A DNA stretch of 64,000 nt from Burkholderia sp. TSV86 (lineage in GTDB: Bacteria; Pseudomonadota; Gammaproteobacteria; Burkholderiales; Burkholderiaceae), in the NCBI RefSeq assembly GCF_001522865.1, contig NZ_LOWB01000078.1:162502-226501 (forward strand), written 5' to 3'. The notes below the pieces were generated by a model that saw only the letters and a list, made by a program, of their open reading frames with translations, ran no database searches and had not been told where the DNA came from. This document shows, one piece after another, positions 9,077 through 19,518 of this stretch; the first letter of the stretch is position 1, and every line of letters starts with the position of its first letter. Made by a program: the position numbers and the translations under genes.

Positions 9077-9397
9077 ATGGGTACGACCAGCGAAATGCTC
9101 GCCGAGATCAACGAAGTTAACCTGTCCTACTTACTGCTCGCCCAACGGTTGCTGCGCGAGGACAAAGCAATGGGTATGTTCAGAATGGGAATCTCGGAAG
9201 CGCTCGCGGACGTGCTCGGCAATCTGACGCTCGCGCAAACCGTCAAGCTCGCGGCGTCGAATCAGATGCTTTGCCGCTTTCGCTTCGACGATCACACCCT
9301 GCTGTCGTCGCTTGCCGATAAAGGCCGCAGCGCTGCCGTCGCCCACGCCCATTCGGCGATCCTGATGGCCGGCCAGCCAGTCGAAAGCCTGCGTTGA
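9077..9397 (+). CDS. flhD: Flagellar transcriptional activator FlhD
   Basis: A 106-residue FlhD. With FlhC it forms the FlhD4C2 complex that turns on class II flagellar genes. The start MGTTSEMLAEINEVNLSYLL and the segment AQRLLREDKAMGMFRMGIS are characteristic of the family, and length is usual. A GGGGAAA ribosome site lies upstream. It is followed after 89 bases by flhC, as in other Burkholderia. Confidence 0.95.
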   Translation: MGTTSEMLAEINEVNLSYLLLAQRLLREDKAMGMFRMGISEALADVLGNLTLAQTVKLAASNQMLCRFRFDDHTLLSSLADKGRSAAVAHAHSAILMAGQPVESLR

Positions 9398-9486
9398 GCG
9401 GCCTGGCGTGCGGCGCGCGCACCGGATGCGCGTGCGTGGGCGCGGCCGGTCGCATAGCCGATTCATCGAAATAGCGGAGCGTAACG

Positions 9487-10035
9487 ATGGCTTCCAAGAG
9501 CGTGGTGATCGAAGTCAAGGAAATCACCCTGGCGATCGAGCTGATCGAATTGGGCGCGCGGCTGCAGTTGCTCGAAGCCGAGACGAGCCTGTCGCGCGAT
9601 CGACTCATCAAACTTTACAAAGAGCTGAAGGGCGCGTCGCCGCCAAAGGGCATGTTGCCGTTCTCGGCCGATTGGTTCATGACCTGGCAGCCGAATATCC
9701 ATTCGTCGCTGTTTTACAACATCTACCGCTTCATGCGCGAGCACGGGGGCTGCGAATCGATCCACGCGATCGTCAAGGCTTACCGGCTGTATCTCGAACA
9801 CATCAGCCTGTCGGGCGACGAGCCGGCGTTGAGCCTGACGCGCGCGTGGACGCTGGTGCGCTTCTTCGATTCGGGGATGTTGCAGACGACGCCATGCACG
9901 CGTTGCGGCGGACATTTTGTCGCGCACGCTCATGATCCGCAGCACGGTTACGTGTGCGGCCTATGTCAGCCGCCGTCGCGCGCGGGCAAAACCCGCAAGG
10001 CGGCCCAAGCCGGACAGGCCGCGATCGCGGCGTAA
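9487..10035 (+). CDS. flhC: Flagellar transcriptional activator FlhC
   Basis: A 182-residue FlhC, the DNA-binding partner of FlhD. The four zinc cysteines are visible near the C-terminus as CTRCGG and CGLC (about 137–159). The core has TWQPNIHSSLFYNIYRF, typical of the family. It is the second gene of the flhDC operon and, by known biology, would activate promoters such as those of flhB and fliA operons. Confidence 0.95.
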   Translation: MASKSVVIEVKEITLAIELIELGARLQLLEAETSLSRDRLIKLYKELKGASPPKGMLPFSADWFMTWQPNIHSSLFYNIYRFMREHGGCESIHAIVKAYRLYLEHISLSGDEPALSLTRAWTLVRFFDSGMLQTTPCTRCGGHFVAHAHDPQHGYVCGLCQPPSRAGKTRKAAQAGQAAIAA

Positions 10036-10360
10036 CGCGCGGCGCGGGCGGCGTGCCGCCGCAGCGGCAGCGGCGTGGCCGGGCGCGGCGAAGGTATGAG
10101 CGCTTGCGCCGGGGCGGGCGCCATGCGGATGACGCGGGCGTGCTCGCGCACGGCCGAGCGCCGCGCGGACACCGGCTCGGCCGTATCTCCGGGCGGCGTT
10201 TTCCTTCGGCTGGCGTGCCGGCCGCTGCACCGCACGCGTTGACCGGCGCCGCGCAGGCCGGCGTTTGCGGCGCGTTCCCGCACGCGCCAAAGTTTTTGCT
10301 CCGACTGCCGTAAACCACTTAACGGCGGCCTCTCGGCTGCTCATTCGTGAGGAACAGGCA
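10036..10360. other. GC-rich spacer between flhC and motA
   Basis: 325 very GC-rich bases without a credible gene. The 3' end holds the motA sigma-28 promoter (10288–10314) and a GAGGAA ribosome site. Confidence 0.6.
10288..10314 (+). promoter_or_regulatory. Sigma-28 (FliA) promoter of the mot–che operon
   Basis: CAAAGTTT, 11 bases, GCCGTAAA is a close match to TAAAGTTT-N11-GCCGATAA. It lies 46 bases before the motA start. Confidence 0.8.
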
Positions 10361-11221
10361 GTGCTGATTTTCCTAGGAACTCTCGTGACGGTGTTGTCGG
10401 TGTTCGGCGGCTACGCGCTGGCGGGCGGACATCTCGGCGCGCTCGTCCAGCCTGTCGAGATCTTGATGATCGGCGGCGCGGGCGTCGGCGCGTTTATTCT
10501 CGGCAACGGCTTAAAAACGATCAAGGCAACGCTGCGCGTGCTGCCGTCGCTGTTCAAGGGATCGAAGTACAACAAGGACATCTACATGGAGCTGATGGGG
10601 CTCTTGTACGTGTTGCTCGCGAAGGCGCGCAAGGAGGGCACGCTCACGCTGGAGGCGGACATCGACGAGCCGGGGAAGAGCCCGATTTTCACGCAATACC
10701 CGAAGATTCTCGCCGACAGGCATATCGTCGAATTCCTCACCGACTATCTGCGCTTGATGGTGGGCGGCAACATGAACGCGTTCGAGATCGAGAGCCTGAT
10801 GGACGAGGAGATCGACACGCACCACGCGGAGGGTGAAGGCCCCGCGCATGCGCTGATGCGCGTGGGCGACGCGATGCCGGCGTTCGGGATCGTTGCCGCG
10901 GTGATGGGCGTCGTGCATACGATGGCGTCGGCCGACAAGCCGCCCGCAGTGCTCGGCGCGATGATCGCGCAGGCGCTGGTCGGCACGTTTCTCGGCATCC
11001 TGCTTTCCTACGGCCTGATCGGCCCGTTGTCGAGTCTGGCGGAGCAGCGGGCCGCGGAGTCGACCAAGATGTTCCAGTGCATCAAGGTGACGATCCTCGC
11101 GAGCCTGAACGGCTATGCGCCCGCGATCGCGGTCGAATTCGGCCGCAAGGTGCTGTTCTCGACCGAGCGTCCGTCGTTCGCGGAGCTTGAAGAGCATGTG
11201 CGCCGCGTGAAGGCGAAATAA
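10361..11221 (+). CDS. motA: Flagellar motor stator protein MotA
   Basis: A 286-residue inner-membrane protein that with MotB forms the proton-driven stator. The GTG at 10361 is chosen: it follows GAGGAA and yields the family N-terminus (V/M)LIFLGTLVTVLSVFGGYAL, while the frame upstream has no family match. Four hydrophobic segments are seen (near 2–25, 34–50, 170–190, 200–225), with the large cytoplasmic loop KARKEGTLTLEADI between. It is the first gene of the mot–che operon. Confidence 0.94.
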   Translation: MLIFLGTLVTVLSVFGGYALAGGHLGALVQPVEILMIGGAGVGAFILGNGLKTIKATLRVLPSLFKGSKYNKDIYMELMGLLYVLLAKARKEGTLTLEADIDEPGKSPIFTQYPKILADRHIVEFLTDYLRLMVGGNMNAFEIESLMDEEIDTHHAEGEGPAHALMRVGDAMPAFGIVAAVMGVVHTMASADKPPAVLGAMIAQALVGTFLGILLSYGLIGPLSSLAEQRAAESTKMFQCIKVTILASLNGYAPAIAVEFGRKVLFSTERPSFAELEEHVRRVKAK

Positions 11222-11236
11222 GCGCGGAGCCGGGCA

Positions 11237-12409
11237 ATGAGCAAGGGCAAGGATCAGGCGGTTATCGTCAAGCGGGTGAGTCCGCAGAAGAAAGGGCACC
11301 ACGGCGGCGCATGGAAGCTCGCATACGCGGATTTCATGACCGCGATGATGGCGTTTTTTCTGCTGATGTGGCTGCTGTCCGCGGCGACGCCGGTGCAGTT
11401 GAAGGGCATCGCCGAATACTTCAACACGCCGTTGAAGGCCGCGCTCTTCGGCGGGGATCGCAGTGCGGACGATTCGAGCATCATCAAGGGCGGCGGCCGC
11501 GATCTGTCGAGCATCGACGCCGGCGCGTCGCGCCGCACCGATGGCGCGACGAACCTCGCCGAGCGTATCGTCCGGCGCGACGACGACGAATCGCGCGCAC
11601 ACGCGCAGGGCTCGTTCGAGCGCCGCGAGCAGGTGCGGCTGCACGATTTGCAAATCAAGCTGATGGCCGCGATCGAGGCGAACCCGACGTTGCGCCAGTT
11701 CAAACAGCAGATCCGCATCGATTCGACGCTAATGGGGCTGCGCATCGAGATCGTCGATTCGCAGAAGCGGCCGATGTTCGCGATGTCGAGCGATGCGGTC
11801 GAGCCGTATATGCGCGACATCCTGCGCGAAATCGGCAAGACGCTGAACGAAGTGCCGAACCGGATCGTCGTTCAGGGGCATACCGACGCCGTTCCTTATG
11901 CGGGCGGCGACAAAGGCTACAGCAATTGGGAGCTGTCCGCCGATCGCGCGAACGCGTCGCGGCGCGAACTCGTCGCGGGCGGCATGGACGAGGCCAAGGT
12001 GTTGCGCGTGCTCGGTCTCGCATCGACGCAGAATTTGAACAAGGCCGATCCGCTCGATCCGGAGAATCGCCGGATCAGCATCATCGTGTTGAATCGGCGT
12101 TCGGAAGAGGCGCTGATGCGCGACGACACGACAACGACGACGCTATCGTCCGACGCGGCCGGCTCGGCGCGCGTCGCGCAACAGATCGCCGCGCCGGAGG
12201 CGGCGGGCGCATCCGGCATACCCGGCGCGGGGGTATCCGGCGCGCACGGCGCCTCCGGCGGCATCGCGGCAGGCGTCGCGGCAAGCCAAGCCGGCCTGGG
12301 CGCGGGCAGCACGGGCGGCACATCAGGAATCATCCGCGCGTCAGTGGCGGCTCGCGCATCGGGCGCGGCCACTCCATATGCCCCCGCCGGCGGTGCGCAA
12401 AAACCGTGA
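11237..12409 (+). CDS. motB: Flagellar motor stator protein MotB
   Basis: A 390-residue stator subunit with one membrane segment and a periplasmic OmpA-like peptidoglycan-binding domain. The proton-carrying aspartate is Asp32 in YADFMTAMMAFF. The OmpA-like part (about 205–280) has VQGHTDAVPY and NWELSADRANASRREL. The C-terminal 100 residues are a low-complexity Ala/Gly/Ser tail. It starts 15 bases after motA. Confidence 0.94.
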   Translation: MSKGKDQAVIVKRVSPQKKGHHGGAWKLAYADFMTAMMAFFLLMWLLSAATPVQLKGIAEYFNTPLKAALFGGDRSADDSSIIKGGGRDLSSIDAGASRRTDGATNLAERIVRRDDDESRAHAQGSFERREQVRLHDLQIKLMAAIEANPTLRQFKQQIRIDSTLMGLRIEIVDSQKRPMFAMSSDAVEPYMRDILREIGKTLNEVPNRIVVQGHTDAVPYAGGDKGYSNWELSADRANASRRELVAGGMDEAKVLRVLGLASTQNLNKADPLDPENRRISIIVLNRRSEEALMRDDTTTTTLSSDAAGSARVAQQIAAPEAAGASGIPGAGVSGAHGASGGIAAGVAASQAGLGAGSTGGTSGIIRASVAARASGAATPYAPAGGAQKP

Positions 12410-12426
12410 CGCATAGGAGAAGCGAC

Positions 12427-12807
12427 ATGATCCGATCCATTCTCGCCATCGACGATTCCGCGACGATGCGCACACTGCTGCGCGCGACGCTCGGCGATGC
12501 GGGATACGACGTGACGGTCGCCGCAGACGGCGACGAAGCGCTCGACGCCGCGGCGCACGAGACATTCGATCTCGTTCTGACCGATCACTACATGCCGAGC
12601 AAGAACGGCCTCGAAGTCATCGCTGCATTGCGAGCCCGCCGCGCGTACCAAGCGACGCCGATCCTCGTGCTCACGACCGAGAACGGCGATGCGTTCAAGG
12701 ATGCGGCGCGCGCCGCGGGCGCGACTGGCTGGATCGAAAAACCGCTCGATCCCGATGCGCTGCTCGAGCTGGTGGCGACGCTTGCCGCAGGTCCGAGCCA
12801 TGCATGA
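12427..12807 (+). CDS. CheY-like response regulator (first copy)
   Basis: A 126-residue single receiver domain. It has the acidic pair (IDDSATMR, residues 8–15), a phospho-acceptor aspartate in VLTDHYMPSKNG, the Thr in VLTTENG and the Lys in WIEKPLD. It is distinct from the CheY at 20719, which is closer to classic CheY. Similar short regulators sit between motB and cheA in other Burkholderia. It may act as a phosphate sink or second output; this is inference. Confidence 0.88.
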   Translation: MIRSILAIDDSATMRTLLRATLGDAGYDVTVAADGDEALDAAAHETFDLVLTDHYMPSKNGLEVIAALRARRAYQATPILVLTTENGDAFKDAARAAGATGWIEKPLDPDALLELVATLAAGPSHA

Positions 12808-12838
12808 CGAACACGACGTTTTTACGCGGTGAAACGGC

Positions 12839-15124
12839 ATGAGTCTCGATATCACACAGTTCTATCAGACGTTCTTCGATGAAGCCGACGAACTGCTTGC
12901 GCAGATGGAGCAGTTGCTGCTGAATCTGAACGTCGCCGCGCCCGATCCCGAGGATCTGGCCGCGATTTTTCGTGCCGCGCATTCGATCAAGGGCGGTGCC
13001 GCGACATTCGGCTTCACGGCACTCACCGAGACGACGCACATCCTCGAATCGTTGCTCGATCGCGCGCGCAACCACGAGCTGACGCTGACCAAGGAGATGG
13101 TCGATGCGTTTCTCGAAACGAAGGACGTGCTGTCCGACCAGCTTGCCGACTATCGCGCGAGCGCCGAGCCCGATGCGGCCGCGGCAGCCGCGATCTGCGC
13201 GAAGCTGGAGCGGCTGAAGGCGTCGGCGAGCGGCGCCGGTGCGGCTCGCACGCCTGCCGGCGCGTCCGAGGCGGCTTCGGCCGCAGGGGGGCCGGCCGCC
13301 GCGCCGGTTGCGCGCGCGTTCGATACGCCGGAGCATGTCGTCGAACAGGCGCTCGACGCGGCTCATCCGACGTCGGGCGCGGATTCGGCTGCCGATGCGG
13401 CAGAGGGTCCGCATTTGAAGATCGTGCTGACAGGCGCCGGCGACAAGGACCAGGCGCTGCTGACCGAGGAGCTTGGCAATCTCGGCCGAATCGCCGGCCG
13501 CAAGCGCTTGGGCGACGCGCTGACACTTTGGCTCGAAACCGACGTGCCGTCGGACGACATCGTCGCCGTGTGCTGTTTCGTGATCGACGAAAGCCAGATC
13601 GCAATCGGACGCGGCAGCGCGCCAGCCGGTGCGGGTGCCGAAGCGGCCGCTCGATCCGATGCCGATGCCGGTGCCGCCGGGCAGCCGGCATCGCATGCGC
13701 ATGCAACCGGCCTCGCGCAGGCGCAGGCATCGTCTTTCGTGCCGCTGTCCGCAGCATCGGCAAACTCATCCGCAACGCCGGAACCCGCTACGGTGCCTGC
13801 TACGCAGTCCGCCGCACCGCTCGCGGCAGCATCGGCACCGGCCGGCCGTGGCGCCACGCCTTCGGCACCGCCGGCCTCAGCCGAACCGGTTGTCCCCGCG
13901 CCGAGCCAACCCTTCGGCGCCGCGCCGGTTTCCACCGCAGCCGCCGCCCATCACGCCGACGACCGCAAGCCGCGCCCCGCCGTCGCGAGCGCGGAGGGCA
14001 GCTCGATTCGAGTCGGCGTCGAGAAGGTCGACCAGCTCATCAATCTCGTCGGCGAGCTGGTGATCACGCAGGCGATGCTCGCCGAAACCGCCAGCACATT
14101 CGATCCGGCGCTGCACGACCGCCTGTTCAACGGGATGGCGCAACTCGAGCGCAATGCGCGCGATTTGCAGGAAGCGGTGATGTCGATCCGGATGATGCCG
14201 ATGGACTACGTGTTCAGCCGCTTCCCGCGGCTTGTCCGCGATCTCGCGGGCAAGCTTGGCAAGCAGGTGGAACTGGTCACGTTCGGACAGGCGACCGAGC
14301 TCGACAAGAGCCTGATCGAGCGCATCATCGATCCGCTCACGCACCTCGTGCGCAACAGCCTCGATCACGGCGTCGAGACGGTCGACAAGCGCCGCGCGGC
14401 AGGCAAGGACCCGGTCGGCCAGCTCGTGCTGTCTGCCGCGCATCACGGCGGCAACATCGTGATCGAGGTCAGTGACGACGGCGCGGGGCTCAATCGCGAC
14501 AAGATTCTCGCGACGGGCTTCTCGACCGCCGAAGTCGTGACCGATGTTTCGGGACGCGGCGTCGGCATGGATGTCGTCAAGCGCAATATCCAATCGATGG
14601 GCGGGCACGTCGAGATCGCCTCGGTGGCGGGCCGCGGCACGACCACGCGGATCGTGCTGCCGCTCACGCTCGCGATTCTCGACGGGATGTCGGTGAAGGT
14701 CGGCAGCGAGATTTTCATTCTGCCGCTGAACTTCGTGATGGAATCGCTGCAGCCTTGCGCCGACGATATCTACACGATCGGCAACGGCGAGCGCGTGGTC
14801 CGCGTGCGCGGCGAATATCTGCCGCTCATCGCGCTGCACGAAGTGTTCTCGGTGGCCGACGCGCGCACCGATCCGACGCAGGGCATCGTCACGATCATGC
14901 AGACGGAGGGCCGGCGCTTTGCGATGCTGATCGACGAACTGGTCGGTCAGCAGCAGGTGGTCGTCAAGAATCTCGAAACGAACTACCGGAAGGTGTACGG
15001 CATTTCCGCCGCGACCATACTCGGCGATGGCAGCGTCGCGCTGATCGTCGATGTCGCGGCGCTCAACCGCGAGACCCGCGCAACGCACGGCGTGCATCCG
15101 GGCGCGGCGCTCGCCGCGCCGTGA
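12839..15124 (+). CDS. cheA: Chemotaxis histidine kinase CheA
   Basis: A 761-residue kinase that autophosphorylates when bound to receptors via CheW, then passes phosphate to CheY and CheB. Phospho-accepting His48 lies in RAAHSIKGGAATFGF (P1). A P2-like domain is near 195–260, followed by a long Ala/Pro-rich linker (about 262–380). The dimer helix pair P3 starts at RVGVEKVDQLINLVGELV. The ATP-binding P4 domain has LVRNSLDHGVE, DDGAGL and GRGVGMDVV. The CheW-like P5 domain ends the protein. All catalytic parts are present. Confidence 0.95.
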   Translation: MSLDITQFYQTFFDEADELLAQMEQLLLNLNVAAPDPEDLAAIFRAAHSIKGGAATFGFTALTETTHILESLLDRARNHELTLTKEMVDAFLETKDVLSDQLADYRASAEPDAAAAAAICAKLERLKASASGAGAARTPAGASEAASAAGGPAAAPVARAFDTPEHVVEQALDAAHPTSGADSAADAAEGPHLKIVLTGAGDKDQALLTEELGNLGRIAGRKRLGDALTLWLETDVPSDDIVAVCCFVIDESQIAIGRGSAPAGAGAEAAARSDADAGAAGQPASHAHATGLAQAQASSFVPLSAASANSSATPEPATVPATQSAAPLAAASAPAGRGATPSAPPASAEPVVPAPSQPFGAAPVSTAAAAHHADDRKPRPAVASAEGSSIRVGVEKVDQLINLVGELVITQAMLAETASTFDPALHDRLFNGMAQLERNARDLQEAVMSIRMMPMDYVFSRFPRLVRDLAGKLGKQVELVTFGQATELDKSLIERIIDPLTHLVRNSLDHGVETVDKRRAAGKDPVGQLVLSAAHHGGNIVIEVSDDGAGLNRDKILATGFSTAEVVTDVSGRGVGMDVVKRNIQSMGGHVEIASVAGRGTTTRIVLPLTLAILDGMSVKVGSEIFILPLNFVMESLQPCADDIYTIGNGERVVRVRGEYLPLIALHEVFSVADARTDPTQGIVTIMQTEGRRFAMLIDELVGQQQVVVKNLETNYRKVYGISAATILGDGSVALIVDVAALNRETRATHGVHPGAALAAP

Positions 15125-15166
15125 CCGACGCCAATCATTACGTGATTCATCGACCTGGGGGCTAAC

Positions 15167-15697
15167 GTGTCCGAAGTCCAAACGACTCATCCGGCCGCCG
15201 CGAGCGCGGCCGCCAACCGCCGCGACGCCGAAGCGGGCGACGCGACGGGACAAGAGTTCCTCGTCTTCACGCTCGGTGACGAGGAATACGGCATCGACAT
15301 CCTGAAAGTGCAGGAAATCCGCGGCTACGACAGCGTGACGCGGATCGCGAACGCGCCCGATTTCATCAAGGGCGTGATCAATCTGCGCGGCATCATCGTG
15401 CCGATCGTCGATATGCGGATCAAGTTCCATCTCGGCCGCGTCGATTACGACCATCAAACGGTCGTGATCATCCTGAACGTTGCGCATCGCGTTGTCGGAA
15501 TGGTGGTCGACGGCGTGTCCGACGTGCTTACGCTCGCCTCCGAGCAGATCATGCCGGCGCCGGAGTTCGGCGGCGTGCTAACGACGGAATACCTGACGGG
15601 CCTCGGCACGGTCGACGGCCGGATGCTGATCCTGATGGATATCGAGAAACTGATGACGAGCAAGGAGATGGCGCTCATCGAGACGCTCGGCGCGTGA
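15167..15697 (+). CDS. cheW: Chemotaxis coupling protein CheW
   Basis: A 176-residue adaptor linking receptors to CheA. It uses a GTG start. The body begins [20 protein letters not shown] and contains [16 protein letters not shown], the two hallmarks of CheW. The 25-residue Ala-rich lead before this core is unconserved. It follows cheA by 42 bases and precedes the receptor gene. Confidence 0.94.
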   Translation: MSEVQTTHPAAASAAANRRDAEAGDATGQEFLVFTLGDEEYGIDILKVQEIRGYDSVTRIANAPDFIKGVINLRGIIVPIVDMRIKFHLGRVDYDHQTVVIILNVAHRVVGMVVDGVSDVLTLASEQIMPAPEFGGVLTTEYLTGLGTVDGRMLILMDIEKLMTSKEMALIETLGA

Positions 15698-15744
15698 GCC
15701 CGCGCAGCTGTGCCGGCCGCAATGGAACTACAAGGGAGCTGACG

Positions 15745-17889
15745 ATGCTGGACAACTGGTCGATCCGCACGACGCTGACGGCGATCGGAACCATGATGGT
15801 GCTCGTGGCCGCGCTGGTCGGCGGGCTTGGGCTTTACGCGCTGCACGAAGCGGGCGGCTCGCTCGATGCGATCGCGCATGGCGATCTGCCGACGATCCAT
15901 ACGCTCGACGAGGCGTCGTCGTATTTGCTGCGCGCGCGGGTGTCGCTCGGCCGCTTCAAGGCGCTGACCGAATCAGGCAATGCCGACGAAGCGCAGAAGG
16001 TGCTCGCGCGCGCGCAGGAACTGTACGCGAAATCGGCGCAGCACTGGCAGACGTATCTGGCCGCGTCGAAGGACGGCATCGATCCGGCGCTTACCGACGA
16101 GCTTGCCGCACGCTATGGCGCGCTCGTGAAGGACGGCGTCGAGCCCGAATTCGCGGCTGCGCGCGCGGGCGATTTGGCCGCGTACCGTGCGATCGCCGAG
16201 ACGAAGATCAGCCCGATGTTCGTCGCTTACGACAACGCGGCGTCGGCCGTGGCGGCCGCGCACGCGAGCCGCGCGGAAGGCCGCTTCGGCGCAACGCAGG
16301 CGCGCATTTCGCTGATGACCACGCTGATTGCCGCGGGCATCGCGCTCGCGTTCGCGATCGTGATCGGCACCCGGTTCGCGCTGCGCGGGCTGATCGTCGA
16401 GCCGCTCGCCGTCGCGGCCGCGCAGTTCGAGCGCATCGCGACAGGCGATCTCGCGCCGGTCGAGCGCGCGCACGGCACCAACGAAATCGGCCGGCTGTTC
16501 GAAGGCATTGGCCGGATGCGGGCGGCAGTGTCACAAATGGTGGCGGCCGTGCATCGCGGCGTGGCGGCGATCGATGCCGGCGCGCACGAAATCGCGAGCG
16601 GCAACGCGGATCTGTCGCAGCGCACGGAATCGCAGGCGGCATCGCTGCAGGAAACGGCGTCGAGCATGGAGCAGTTGACGGGCACGGTGCGCCAGAACGC
16701 GGAAAACGCCCGGCAGGCGAGCCAGCTCGCGGTGAATGCGTCCGACATCGCGACGCAAGGCGGCGAAGTTGTCGGTCAGGTCGTGGTGACGATGCAGGAT
16801 ATCGCGGCGAGTTCGACGAAGGTCGCCGATATCATCGGCACGATCGAAGGAATCGCGTTCCAGACCAACATTCTCGCGCTCAATGCGGCCGTCGAGGCCG
16901 CGCGAGCGGGAGAGCAGGGGCGCGGCTTCGCAGTGGTCGCGGGCGAGGTGCGCTCGCTCGCGCAGCGCAGTGCGGGTGCGGCGAAGGAGATCAAGCAACT
17001 GATCGGTGATTCGGCGCTCAAGGTGCAAAGCGGCTCGGCGCTCGTCGAGCGCGCGGGCGCGACGATGGCCGAGATCGTGCAGGCCGTGCGGCGCGTGACC
17101 GACATCATGGGCGAGATCAGCGCGGCGTCCGAAGAGCAATCGACGGGCATCGTTCAGGTCACGCGCGCGGTGAGCCAGATGGACGCCGTCACGCAGCAAA
17201 ATGCGGCGCTCGTCGAGCAAGCGGCGGCGGCCGCCGCGTCGCTCGAAGAGCAGATGCGGCAATTGAAGCAGGTTGTCGCGGGGTGGCGCATCGACGGCGT
17301 GATCGCGTCCGGCTCAACCGGCTCAACCGGCGAGAAGGCCGCGCGGGCGCGCGAGGCGGCAGGCGGACCGTTCGTGGCCGACAGGGCCGATAGGGCGGGC
17401 GCGGCCGGCATGCGGGCTGCGGCCGGGCTGCGCCCGCCATCGGTTTCGGCGGCGCAGGGCGCGCCGCATGCGGCGTCCGTTTCCGCTGCAGCGGCCGCAT
17501 CGTCCGCGACGGCGGCGCTCGCGGCATCGCAAGCGATGCCTGCGTCCGCGCGCGCCGCGCAGCACGGATCATCGGCTTCAACGGCAGCCGCGATGAGCGC
17601 CGCCGGTTCGCCGACGCGGCCCGCGTCTGACGCCGCCCATGCCAGCCCGGCCGCACGGGCGGCTTTCGCGAAGACGAGCGAGGCCGCACCGAAGTTCGCG
17701 TCGCCCGCGTCGGCTTATGCCCCCAAGCTCGCGAAACCGGCATCGGCCGCGCGTGCGCCGCAACGCGCGAGCGCGGCTCAGCCGGCCGAAACCGCATCGG
17801 CGTCCGCGCTCAAGCGCCCCGTGCTGTCGAACGAGTCTCAGCCGGCGCTCGCTTCGGCCTCATCGGATGACGATTGGGAAACCTTTTGA
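15745..17889 (+). CDS. Methyl-accepting chemotaxis protein
   Basis: A 714-residue inner-membrane receptor. The ATG at 15745 follows AGGGAG and gives [20 protein letters not shown], the first membrane helix; a frame open from 15694 adds no sensible sequence. A periplasmic four-helix ligand domain (about 35–190), second membrane helix (about 190–215), HAMP domain and signalling domain follow. The hairpin tip has the usual [20 protein letters not shown]. After the last methylation helix there is a linker of about 170 Ala/Ser/Pro-rich residues ending in DDWETF, the CheR/CheB-binding xWETF peptide. The ligand is unknown. Confidence 0.93.
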   Translation: MLDNWSIRTTLTAIGTMMVLVAALVGGLGLYALHEAGGSLDAIAHGDLPTIHTLDEASSYLLRARVSLGRFKALTESGNADEAQKVLARAQELYAKSAQHWQTYLAASKDGIDPALTDELAARYGALVKDGVEPEFAAARAGDLAAYRAIAETKISPMFVAYDNAASAVAAAHASRAEGRFGATQARISLMTTLIAAGIALAFAIVIGTRFALRGLIVEPLAVAAAQFERIATGDLAPVERAHGTNEIGRLFEGIGRMRAAVSQMVAAVHRGVAAIDAGAHEIASGNADLSQRTESQAASLQETASSMEQLTGTVRQNAENARQASQLAVNASDIATQGGEVVGQVVVTMQDIAASSTKVADIIGTIEGIAFQTNILALNAAVEAARAGEQGRGFAVVAGEVRSLAQRSAGAAKEIKQLIGDSALKVQSGSALVERAGATMAEIVQAVRRVTDIMGEISAASEEQSTGIVQVTRAVSQMDAVTQQNAALVEQAAAAAASLEEQMRQLKQVVAGWRIDGVIASGSTGSTGEKAARAREAAGGPFVADRADRAGAAGMRAAAGLRPPSVSAAQGAPHAASVSAAAAASSATAALAASQAMPASARAAQHGSSASTAAAMSAAGSPTRPASDAAHASPAARAAFAKTSEAAPKFASPASAYAPKLAKPASAARAPQRASAAQPAETASASALKRPVLSNESQPALASASSDDDWETF

Positions 17890-17902
17890 TTTCTGCCCCG
17901 AC

Positions 17903-18811
17903 ATGACGCCCGCCCGTGCCGCTCTTCGCTCCGACGTGCCTGAACCGCTCGCGCTGCCGGGCGACGCCGCGCGGGATTTCTCGTTCACGTCGGCCGATTT
18001 CGCAAAGATCCGCGCGCTGATCCATCGCGTCGCCGGCATCTCGCTGTCCGAGCATAAGCGCGATATGGCGTACAGCCGGCTCGCGCGGCGTTTGCGCGCA
18101 CGCGGGCTGAGCCGCTTTTGCGACTATCTGGAACTGCTCGAACGCGATGACGATCCGGCCGAGTGGGAAGCCTTCACGAACGCGCTGACCACCAATCTGA
18201 CCGCTTTTTTTCGCGAGGCGCATCACTTTCCGATCCTCGCGGAGTTCGTCAAGCACCGCGAGCCGCCGGTATCAGTGTGGTGCTCGGCGGCGTCGACGGG
18301 CGAGGAGCCGTATTCGATCGCGATGACACTCGTCGAGGCACTGGGCGAGCGTGCCGCGCGCTCGGCAAGCGTGGTCGCGACGGATCTCGACACGCAAGTG
18401 CTCGCGAAGGCGCAAGCGGGCGTCTATGCGTTCGAGCAGGTCAGGCATTTGCCGCCGGAGCGGCTCAGGCGCTTCTTCCTGAAGGGAACGGGCGCACAGG
18501 CGGGGCGCGTGAAAGTGCGTCCGGAACTGCGCGCGATGATCCGCTTCGCGCAACTCAACCTGACGGATGCCGACTACGGCTTCTCGAAGCCGTTCGACGC
18601 AATCTTTTGCCGCAACGTGATGATTTACTTCGACAAGCCGACGCAAGCGCAAGTGCTCGCGCGCTTCGAGCCGCTGGTGAAGCCGGGCGGCCTGCTATTT
18701 GCCGGCCATTCGGAGAACTTCTCGTATGTCACGCGGGCGTTTCAGCTGCGCGGTCAGACGGTCTACGAACTTGCGCGCGGCGCGGCGCCGAGCGGGGAAG
18801 CGCGACGATGA
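17903..18811 (+). CDS. cheR: Chemotaxis protein methyltransferase CheR
   Basis: A 302-residue SAM-dependent methylase that adds methyl groups to receptor glutamates. The N-terminal CheR_N domain (about 25–80) precedes the methylase domain with [14 protein letters not shown] and [11 protein letters not shown]. The ATG at 17903 is taken because it lies 14 bases past the receptor stop; the frame is open upstream inside that gene. It overlaps cheD by 4 bases (ATGA), indicating coupled translation. Confidence 0.94.
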   Translation: MTPARAALRSDVPEPLALPGDAARDFSFTSADFAKIRALIHRVAGISLSEHKRDMAYSRLARRLRARGLSRFCDYLELLERDDDPAEWEAFTNALTTNLTAFFREAHHFPILAEFVKHREPPVSVWCSAASTGEEPYSIAMTLVEALGERAARSASVVATDLDTQVLAKAQAGVYAFEQVRHLPPERLRRFFLKGTGAQAGRVKVRPELRAMIRFAQLNLTDADYGFSKPFDAIFCRNVMIYFDKPTQAQVLARFEPLVKPGGLLFAGHSENFSYVTRAFQLRGQTVYELARGAAPSGEARR

Positions 18812-19518
18812 GCGCGCTGCCGATCGCGGCCAATCTCTATTTCGATACGCACTTTCGCCGGCGCGGCGTGAAGCTGCTGCCGAACGAGTTTTATACGACC
18901 AACGAAGACATGGTGCTCGTGACCGTGCTCGGATCGTGTGTTGCCGCGTGCTTGCACGATCCCGTCGCGCGGATCGGCGGGATGAATCATTTCATGCTGC
19001 CGGACGACGGCGCGGACCCGGGCGCGGCCGCATCCGAATCGATGCGCTACGGCGCCTACGCGATGGAAGTGCTGATCAACGAGCTGATCAAGGCGGGCGG
19101 GCGCCGCGAGCGCTTCGAGGCGAAGGTGTTTGGCGGCGCAGCGGTGCTTGCAGGCATGACGACGATCAACATCGGCGATCGCAACGCCGATTTCGTGCGC
19201 CGCTATCTCTCGCTCGAACGCATCCGCCTGAGCGCCGAGGATCTGCAGGGCGTGCATCCGCGCAAGGTCGCTTTCATGCCGTATACCGGCCAGGCGATGG
19301 TGAAGAAACTGCGTGTGCAGATGCCCGCCGTGACCGAGCGCGAAGCGGCGCTGCTTGCCCGCGAGACAGCCGCGGCGCGCGGTGCGCGCGATGGCGGCCC
19401 GCGCGCGCGCGTCGAGCTGTTTGGCGCGGGCGCGCCGCGCCCGGCTGCGCCAACGCGCATGGAAAGGTTCGGTACACGGGCTGCGCCGCAGTCCGTCACA
19501 GGAAAGCAGGAGGCTTGA
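18808..19518 (+). CDS. cheD: Receptor glutamine deamidase CheD
   Basis: A 236-residue deamidase acting on receptor glutamines. The catalytic Cys and His are in [12 protein letters not shown] and GGMNHFMLP. The core ends around residue 190; the last 45 residues are an Ala/Arg-rich tail without a clear domain. ATGA overlap with cheR fixes the start at 18808. Confidence 0.94.
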   Translation: MSALPIAANLYFDTHFRRRGVKLLPNEFYTTNEDMVLVTVLGSCVAACLHDPVARIGGMNHFMLPDDGADPGAAASESMRYGAYAMEVLINELIKAGGRRERFEAKVFGGAAVLAGMTTINIGDRNADFVRRYLSLERIRLSAEDLQGVHPRKVAFMPYTGQAMVKKLRVQMPAVTEREAALLARETAAARGARDGGPRARVELFGAGAPRPAAPTRMERFGTRAAPQSVTGKQEA

